Positions 24,090-29,133 of a stretch of 29,133 nucleotides of DNA are shown one piece after another. The notes beneath the pieces were generated by a model. It saw only the letters and a list, made by a program, of their open reading frames with translations, searched no databases and had not been told where the DNA came from. The position numbers and the translations under genes were made by a program. Every line of letters starts with the position of its first letter. Within the stretch, counting starts at the first letter, position 1. This DNA is from Clostridiaceae bacterium UBA5444. Lineage in GTDB: Bacteria > Bacillota > Clostridia > Clostridiales > Oxobacteraceae. The stretch is taken from the NCBI GenBank assembly GCA_002426575.1, contig DIRE01000052.1, positions 1-29,133 of the forward strand. The letters run 5' to 3'.

Positions 24090-24961
24090 TCTAGTTCTCC
24101 TCCCTTTTTATTTAATTTAAATTGTATAATAGTAGCTAAAAATATAAATATGAATATCACCCAGCTCACTGCAGAAGCATACCCCATGTTCCCAATAGAA
24201 AAGCCTTCACGATACATATAAAGCCCAAGTACATCGCTAGCCCCCATTGGTCCTCCTTTTGTCATAACATACACATGGTCAAATACTTGAAATGAGTCTA
24301 TAAAACTCATTATAATAAGAAGTAGGGTTGTAGGTCTTAAAAAAGGTACTGTTACATATTTGAATTTTTCAAACTTAGTAGCACCATCTATGTCTGCTGA
24401 TTCATATAATGCACCCGGTATACTTTGCATTGCAGATAAATATATTATCATATTAAATCCTATTCTCTTCCATATACCAACTAAAGATATAGATATCACC
24501 ACCCAAAAAGGGTGAATAAGCCATGGAACAGATGGTAAATGTATATAATTTAAAAATTTATTTACTATACCTTGTGAAGGATCAAGCATATATTTCCAAA
24601 CAATCCCTGCAGCTGCTGTAGCAGTTACTACAGGCATAAAATAAGCAGTTCTGAAGAAAACTTTACCTCTTACATCTTTATTTAATAGACTCGCTAATAT
24701 AATCCCTATAATAATGCTTCCAAGAGTAACTAATATTGTATAAACTATAGTTATGAATAACGAGTTGTAAAACTCTAGGTTCTTAAAGATATTTATATAG
24801 TTTTTTAGTCCAACAAATTTTTTAGCGCCAAAGCCATCCCATTTCATAAGGCTTAGGTACAAAGAATATATTATTGGAATAACACTAAAAAACGAAAACA
24901 AGATCAACGCGGGTGATAAAAACAGGTACGCTATAATATTGTCTCGCTTTTTATTTAACAT
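24086..24961 (-). CDS. Sugar ABC transporter permease, MalF type
   Basis: This is the partner permease of the same importer. About six membrane helices span 291 residues, beginning IIAYLFLSPALILFSFFSVIPIIYSLYLSL. The EAA loop reads ESADIDGATKFEKFKYVTVPFLRP. FDHVYVMTKGGP before the last helices is typical of the MalF/UgpA-type family. Two ATGs stand side by side. I chose the second (24959-24961) because GAGGTG is 5 nt from it but only 2 nt from the first. The large extra periplasmic loop of E. coli MalF is absent, as usual in Gram-positives. A 109-bp gap containing a stable hairpin separates it from malE. Confidence 0.93.
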   Translation of the reverse strand: MLNKKRDNIIAYLFLSPALILFSFFSVIPIIYSLYLSLMKWDGFGAKKFVGLKNYINIFKNLEFYNSLFITIVYTILVTLGSIIIGIILASLLNKDVRGKVFFRTAYFMPVVTATAAAGIVWKYMLDPSQGIVNKFLNYIHLPSVPWLIHPFWVVISISLVGIWKRIGFNMIIYLSAMQSIPGALYESADIDGATKFEKFKYVTVPFLRPTTLLLIIMSFIDSFQVFDHVYVMTKGGPMGASDVLGLYMYREGFSIGNMGYASAVSWVIFIFIFLATIIQFKLNKKGGELE

Positions 24962-25028
24962 CATATCACCTCAAAATTAGTAGAAATTAGCCTATTGCTT
25001 TATTATAATATTGAATATAAAATATCAA

Positions 25029-25061
25029 TTGAGGGCTATTTATGTCGAATAGCCCTCAATA
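25029..25061. terminator. Stable 13-bp hairpin between malE and malF
   Basis: The arms ATTGAGGGCTATT (25029-25041) and AATAGCCCTCAAT (25049-25061) pair perfectly around a 7-nt loop, 9 nt after the malE stop. The minus-strand sequence after it is T-rich but broken (TGATATTTTATA). It may be a partial terminator or a 3' stabiliser, keeping binding-protein message more abundant than permease message. Confidence 0.6.
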
Positions 25062-25070
25062 TATAATTTA

Positions 25071-26354
25071 TTATTTTTCTAATGCACTATTAACTGCTTT
25101 TTCAGCATTTGATAGTGCCTCTTTTACGCTAACCTTTCCGTAATAGCATTTCTCTATTTCTTTTGCAAATGCAAGGGATGCTGAGGGGTATTCTAGTATA
25201 GATGGTCTTGCATGAGCATACTTTTGTTGTTCAACAAAAGTCATAAGCCTTGGTTCCGTGTCTTTTATCCAGTCCATATACTCTTGATTTTCAGCAACTT
25301 CTTTTCTTATAGGCATGAAAAATGTTTTCTTATCCCATTCAATTTGCGTTTTTGTATCTGTCATATAAGCTATAAATTTTGCTGCAGCTTTATTTTCTTT
25401 ATCACCTTTTTTAAATGCAAAGATTTGTTCACCACCCATATTAGTTGCATACTTATTTTCTTCTGGTGTTGGAATCATAGCAGTACCAAAATCGAAATTT
25501 ACAGAATCCTTCCAAATGCCAACCATCCAAGAACCATCTACTACCATGGCACATGTTCCTTTTGAAAAGTCATCCCAAGAACCAACAGGCGCTAGTTTTT
25601 TATTAATAAGCCCTACTAAAAAGTTTAAGGCTTTCTCCCCTTCTTCTTTATTAAATGCAGCCTTACCGTCTTTTATAAAATCTGCTCCAGCTTGCCATAA
25701 ATACGGTTGTAACTGCCATGTTAGTCCTTCTCCATTATCTCCAACTTGCGTAAAAAATTCGAATCCATATGTTCCTGGTATCTTGTTAGATATAGTTTCA
25801 GAATATTTCTCAAGTTCCTCCCAGGTTTTTGGTGGATTATCCGGATCTAGACCTGCTTTCTTGAACATATCCTTGTTGTAAAATAGAGCTAGATTATTAG
25901 TACTTACAGGTAAAGAATATACTTTTCCATCTTGCTTACCGTATTCTAATAAAGAAGGATAAAAGCTGTCAATGTTAATGTTATTTTCTTTTATATAGCT
26001 GTCTAGCTCTAAAAGTTCTCCTGAAGACCTTAGCTTTGCCATTCCGGATATATCTGCAGCAGCCAAAGCAGGAGTGGTTTTTGAAGATATGCCAGCTTGA
26101 ATCTTTGTCATAAGTTGATCGCCAGGTATAAATATTGGCTTTACTTCAATGTCTTCATTTTCTTTATTAAAATTGTCAACAAGCTCATTTATAGCCTTAC
26201 CGTTATTACCATCCCAATAATGCCAAAACTCAATTACTGTTTTCCCCCCTTTATTAGAATCTGATGTTTTGCTGCTGTCACTGCAACCACTAAAGCCAAA
26301 AACAATCGAGATGCACAAAACTGAAGTTACCAAAGTCTTTAAAAACCTTTTCAT
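25071..26354 (-). CDS. Extracellular sugar-binding lipoprotein, MalE type
   Basis: This is the substrate receptor of the importer, tethered to the outer face of the membrane. The N-terminus is a lipoprotein signal peptide (MKRFLKTL, hydrophobic core, lipobox FSGC with the lipidated Cys around residue 27) followed by a Ser/Lys-rich linker. The mature part is a family-1 solute-binding protein. It contains VIEFWHYWDGNNGKAINELVDNF, LPVSTNNLALFYNKDMFKKAGLD-PPKTWEELE, GSWMVGIWKD, and near the C-terminus an aromatic-rich sugar-binding area. Total length is 427. AGGAGGG lies upstream of the ATG. The preceding lacI ends 48 bp upstream with no separate operator in between, so both are probably on one transcript. 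Maltodextrin is the likely ligand from the neighbouring amylase. Confidence 0.93.
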   Translation of the reverse strand: MKRFLKTLVTSVLCISIVFGFSGCSDSSKTSDSNKGGKTVIEFWHYWDGNNGKAINELVDNFNKENEDIEVKPIFIPGDQLMTKIQAGISSKTTPALAAADISGMAKLRSSGELLELDSYIKENNINIDSFYPSLLEYGKQDGKVYSLPVSTNNLALFYNKDMFKKAGLDPDNPPKTWEELEKYSETISNKIPGTYGFEFFTQVGDNGEGLTWQLQPYLWQAGADFIKDGKAAFNKEEGEKALNFLVGLINKKLAPVGSWDDFSKGTCAMVVDGSWMVGIWKDSVNFDFGTAMIPTPEENKYATNMGGEQIFAFKKGDKENKAAAKFIAYMTDTKTQIEWDKKTFFMPIRKEVAENQEYMDWIKDTEPRLMTFVEQQKYAHARPSILEYPSASLAFAKEIEKCYYGKVSVKEALSNAEKAVNSALEK

Positions 26355-26402
26355 AGTACTTGTCCCTCCTAATTTTTTATAATATATATAAAATTCTCAC
26401 CT

Positions 26403-27353
26403 CTATTTAGTTGAAGCTCGTGCATTTATTGAGGCAGGAATTCTAATATCTCTTGCATCATAAGTTTCTTGTTTTACAAGCCTTAAAATTTCATTACCTG
26501 CACGAATTCCAAGTTCATGCAAATCAATCTCTACATTGGTTATAGGTGGCTCAAGATATTCAGCTAGTGGATAATTATCAAATGTTATAATGCCAATATC
26601 TTTGGGAACTTTTTTATTTAACTTTTTACATTTCTGAAGCACCTTGTATGAGTTTATATTATCTATACAGATAATTGAATCAATATTGTTAAAAGAACTA
26701 TCAGGAGTTAATATATTAAGTGATTTTTCCTGCATAAATTTTTTGTACCCCATATATCTATCGTTTGCAAACATCTTAATAGGATCAATTCCTGAAAAAT
26801 ATACTTTTCTGTACCCTCTTTCATAAAGGAACTTAGCTGCTATATATCCTGCCATAAAATTATCTATATCTACATTACTTATATTTCCGCCATTTTCTAA
26901 TTTACCTATAGAAACTACCGGCAGTCCATAGCTTTTTATTTTATCAAAATAATCAGACATAATTAATTCTGCAGGAAGGACGAGTCCATCTAACGATTTA
27001 GCTTGCAATACATTTTCAACTGCAAGTTTATTGTTTTGATATGTATTTATACCTAAAAGCATAAGATTATATCCATTTTCATATATGCTTTTTTCAATTC
27101 CCCTGAAGACCTCATAAATAAATGGGTTTGCATATGCTTTATCCATAGTATTGTCCATTATAAGACCTATAGTATATGTTGAAAACCCAGCGAGGCCTCT
27201 AGCAAAAGTGCTAGGATAATAATTAAGCTCTTTTATAGCGTCTAATACCTTTTCTTTAGTCTTTTCAGATACCAAGGGGCTATCATTAAGTACTCTTGAA
27301 ACTGTTGTAGTTCCTACTCCCGCCTTTTTTGCTACATCATTTATATTTGCCAT
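26403..27353 (-). CDS. LacI-family transcriptional repressor of the sugar operon
   Basis: The 316-residue protein starts with the LacI-type DNA-binding head: NINDVAKKAGVGTTTVSRVLNDSPLVSEKTKEKVL in residues 3-37, then the hinge helix STFARGLAG. The periplasmic-binding-like sensor domain follows (GLIMDNTMDKAYANPFIYEVFRGIE, GVVSIG-type strand as LPVVSIGKLENGG, GIITFDNYPLAEYLEPPITNVEIDLHELG). It heads the operon malE-malF-malG-amylase. Two palindromes of the LacI type lie 23-68 bp before its start, so it likely represses itself and the operon until a maltodextrin-derived sugar appears. AAAGGAG precedes the ATG. Confidence 0.93.
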   Translation of the reverse strand: MANINDVAKKAGVGTTTVSRVLNDSPLVSEKTKEKVLDAIKELNYYPSTFARGLAGFSTYTIGLIMDNTMDKAYANPFIYEVFRGIEKSIYENGYNLMLLGINTYQNNKLAVENVLQAKSLDGLVLPAELIMSDYFDKIKSYGLPVVSIGKLENGGNISNVDIDNFMAGYIAAKFLYERGYRKVYFSGIDPIKMFANDRYMGYKKFMQEKSLNILTPDSSFNNIDSIICIDNINSYKVLQKCKKLNKKVPKDIGIITFDNYPLAEYLEPPITNVEIDLHELGIRAGNEILRLVKQETYDARDIRIPASINARASTK

Positions 27354-27375
27354 AGTAAATACTCCTTTACATTTT

Positions 27376-27389
27376 TGGTATCGCTACCA
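27376..27389. promoter_or_regulatory. LacI-type operator O2
   Basis: TGGTATCGCTACCA has 5-bp arms (TGGTA/TACCA) around a central CG, the LacI/GalR-type pattern. It lies in the leader of the lacI gene, 31 bp centre-to-centre from the second operator. Confidence 0.75.
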
Positions 27390-27405
27390 TTCTAATATAT
27401 AAAAA

Positions 27406-27421
27406 TTGGTACCGCTACCAA
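27406..27421. promoter_or_regulatory. LacI-type operator O1 at the transcription start
   Basis: TTGGTACCGCTACCAA has 6-bp arms (TTGGTA/TACCAA) with a central CG. It overlaps the predicted start point of the lacI promoter, so a bound repressor would block initiation. Confidence 0.8.
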
Positions 27422-27425
27422 CTTC

Positions 27426-27454
27426 ATTATAATATACTTAATTTTATTTGTAAA
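27426..27454 (-). promoter_or_regulatory. Sigma-A promoter of the lacI-malEFG-amylase operon
   Basis: The minus strand has TTTACA (27454-27449), an exact 17-bp spacer and a perfect TATAAT (27431-27426). The predicted start near 27419 falls inside operator O1. Confidence 0.75.
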
Positions 27455-27538
27455 CTAAATTCACACAATTCTCTAATAATAAAATATTTAATATGTTAAT
27501 GTATTTTATTACTTTTATCAAATATAAGCAGTATAATC

Positions 27539-27589
27539 AAAAAAATAAGTGCCACAGCTAGATTTAACACTCATCCAGCCATGGCACTT
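27539..27589 (-). terminator. Terminator after the glycine reductase component C gene
   Basis: Thirteen-bp arms, AAGTGCCACAGCT (27547-27559) and AGCCATGGCACTT (27577-27589), include two G-U pairs in the minus-strand RNA. The loop is 17 nt, and a minus-strand run of seven T follows (A-run at 27539-27545). It starts 8 nt after the stop codon, so this is the end of the operon entering from the right. Confidence 0.9.
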
Positions 27590-27596
27590 TCCTACA

Positions 27597-29133
27597 TTAT
27601 TCTATATATCCACCTTTAGCTAGTATTTCTCTTGCCTTGTCTCCTTCATCTTCTGCTACGAGTATTATAGGACCTGTACAGCCCATGCCGCTCTCGCAGT
27701 ATATTCCTGCATCTATAAGTTTAATTTGAGCATCATCTAATTCAAGTATATCAATGCCCGGAATTTGGTAGGTAACTACCTTCTTTGGAGGCATATTAAT
27801 TTTGTTAGAAGCTTTGGTATCTTCTAAAGGCTTTGAGAATTTTTTTACCTTTTCAAATTCTTTATTCATAACACCTATAAGGTCATTTTCATATAGGGTT
27901 GCTGCATATTTCAAAGCTTCACATATAACAGGAGATCCTGAAGCTCTTGATACTATACATATAATTTTGTTTAAATCTTCTCCTATTCCAGGGCCATATC
28001 CGTAGCCTATGGATTCATAGTCTCCTCCAGCTACATAAGAGCTTAGCATCTTTACCAAAATGTTTCCTGTAAGGGTGTCTGTAATCAATACATCTGGTGT
28101 TCCCATCAGAATGTCATTTCCCCTCATTAAGACTCCGCCATCTTCTCTTTTGGATTCTGCAAAGTTTATATTATAACCATTTGTATTAAGCTCTTTTAAT
28201 GCTCTTTCAGCCTGCCTTGCCCCATCAATATTTAATATTCCTATGGATGGATCGCTGCAGCCCATTGCTTTAGCAACAATGATGCCATATATAGCGTTTT
28301 TATACATGGCAGTAGTTCTGTCTGTAGCTGAGGTTCCAGTTGAGGTTGCAATGAAAAAGTCTCTTCCGCTGCTTGGGGATATTACTCTTCCAACTGTGGA
28401 TACTCCTATAGGAAAATTATAATGAAGTGTTACTGCACAATCAATTTTCTTTTCATCTAAAAGCTTTTCCATTAGCTTGTGGCTTTCCTCTAATGTTTCC
28501 GCTTCATAGCTTTCAAATCCTTCTACCTTTTTTCCTATAAGTACAGTGTCAAAATCATTGTATTTTTTCTTTGCTAATTTAGCTCCGTTTATAACCTCAT
28601 CTACTCCATGTTCGCTTCCTAAAATAGTAAGTCCAACTCTTACCTTATTGCTTGTGCTTTCCAATACCTTGTTCTTTTCTATTAATATAGATATACCATC
28701 AAATAGATTGGTCATCCTCCCAAGGAATAGGCTTCCCTTTCCTATGATCATAAAATTATTTAGTTTTCCTTCTAGTATATACTTTCTTCCAAATCCTATT
28801 ATAGGAACCCCGGATGGTACATGCCCTTGAGTAGGTGCAAAGCCTGGGTATCCGTGACCTGCTACAAAGTCTAGTAGTTTAGATCTTTCAATCTGTCCTT
28901 TTTTAACTCCAAGTGCTCCAATCATTTTAAGATTAGCTGTTGGTACATCTCCTGCTCCTGCAGGCTCAGTACATTCAGGATTTTGCATCTCAGGAGAATA
29001 TTTATCAACATCAGTTATTTTATATCCTGCCTTTTCTAATGGAGTTGAAACTAAAGCCTCCATAACTGCTTGAGGAGATGATCCTGAACCTATTTTATGT
29101 TTGCCTATTATATCTGTTCTAAGTATTGGATTT
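27597..29133 (-). CDS. grdCD: Glycine/sarcosine/betaine reductase component C, GrdC-GrdD fused (5' end outside the window)
   Basis: Component C takes the carboxymethyl-selenoether group from component A/B and releases acetyl phosphate. The frame is open to the window edge: upstream of an internal ATG at 29063 it still reads NPILRTDIIGKHKIGSGSSPQAV, so the start lies beyond 29133. The first ~130 visible residues match the C-terminal part of the beta subunit GrdC (DKYSPEMQNPE, GAGDVPTANLKMIGALGVKKG, FVAGHGYPGFAPTQGHVPSG, KGSLFLGRMTNLFDGISILIEKN). Without a stop, the alpha subunit GrdD begins at VRVGLTILGSEHGVDEV (PlsX/Pta-like fold). It continues to the C-terminal GIYCESGMGCTGP, where the acetylated Cys of GrdD is expected. 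The usual separate ends and starts are missing at the joint. The operon ends here. Confidence 0.85.
   Translation of the reverse strand, partial: NPILRTDIIGKHKIGSGSSPQAVMEALVSTPLEKAGYKITDVDKYSPEMQNPECTEPAGAGDVPTANLKMIGALGVKKGQIERSKLLDFVAGHGYPGFAPTQGHVPSGVPIIGFGRKYILEGKLNNFMIIGKGSLFLGRMTNLFDGISILIEKNKVLESTSNKVRVGLTILGSEHGVDEVINGAKLAKKKYNDFDTVLIGKKVEGFESYEAETLEESHKLMEKLLDEKKIDCAVTLHYNFPIGVSTVGRVISPSSGRDFFIATSTGTSATDRTTAMYKNAIYGIIVAKAMGCSDPSIGILNIDGARQAERALKELNTNGYNINFAESKREDGGVLMRGNDILMGTPDVLITDTLTGNILVKMLSSYVAGGDYESIGYGYGPGIGEDLNKIICIVSRASGSPVICEALKYAATLYENDLIGVMNKEFEKVKKFSKPLEDTKASNKINMPPKKVVTYQIPGIDILELDDAQIKLIDAGIYCESGMGCTGPIILVAEDEGDKAREILAKGGYIE

Noticed and set aside
27376..27421. Catabolite (cre) sites rather than specific LacI operators
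   Set aside because: They share the central CG with cre, but the longer TGGTA/TACCA arms, pairing and position before a LacI gene favour a dedicated operator. CcpA binding cannot be excluded.
20524..27540. Sigma-54 (-24/-12) promoters near rpoN
   Set aside because: The TGGCAC-like words I found, such as at 27582-27587, are parts of terminator stems and lack TTGC at the right spacing.
1..29133. CRISPR array, transposase or toxin-antitoxin genes
   Set aside because: No spaced direct repeats of CRISPR length and no recognisable transposase, toxin or antitoxin sequence were seen on either strand.

Overview
This window looks like chromosome from a low-GC Firmicute of the Clostridium/Clostridiaceae type. 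The base composition is AT-rich, ribosome-binding sites are strong (GGAGG), and several genes start with GTG or TTG. The central gene order, rpoN-cggR-gap-pgk-tpiA-gpmI-eno-secG followed further on by rnr-smpB-ssrA, is a known clostridial arrangement. All but two protein genes lie on the minus strand, so the text below follows transcription from high to low coordinates.

Layout. (1) 27597-29133: the 3' part of a glycine/sarcosine/betaine reductase component C gene. GrdC-like and GrdD-like sequence are read as one continuous frame, which runs off the window and ends at a strong terminator. (2) 22024-27353: a maltodextrin-type operon, lacI-malE-malF-malG-amylase. It is preceded by a good sigma-A promoter and two LacI-type operators 31 bp apart. 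The importer has no ATPase gene here, and the amylase is cytoplasmic. (3) 20524-21903: rpoN (sigma-54). (4) 13161-20413: the lower glycolytic operon cggR-gap-pgk-tpiA-gpmI-eno. A promoter and a two-repeat CggR-type operator lie just before cggR, and structured RNA lies between cggR/gap, gap/pgk and pgk/tpiA. (5) 12674-12910: secG with its own promoter. (6) 3624-12546: an accessory block of membrane pyrophosphatase hppA, a GNAT acetyltransferase, an unrecognised secreted/anchored protein and a lacZ with a divergent AraC-type regulator. It sits between secG and rnr, which are neighbours in related genomes. (7) 440-3525: rnr, smpB and the tmRNA gene ssrA, the RNA and protein quality-control set. 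(8) 1-439: about 440 bp without an intact gene. It holds a candidate terminator, short tandem repeats and a short frame that might be a gene relic.

How it works together. Maltodextrins would enter through MalEFG and be cut inside by the amylase. Lactose-like sugars would be cut by LacZ. Both feed the glycolytic operon, which CggR would sense through phosphorylated sugar. Pyrophosphate would drive ion pumping by HppA. The glycine-reductase component would yield acetyl phosphate from amino acids. RNase R, SmpB and tmRNA rescue stalled ribosomes. No CRISPR array, transposase, rRNA or tRNA gene was recognised. I found no clearly undescribed multi-gene system. The best leads are the component C fusion, the CggR operator and chained hairpins of the glycolytic operon, the unrecognised 435-residue protein, and a perfect 13-bp hairpin with a GC-rich loop at 9212-9263.
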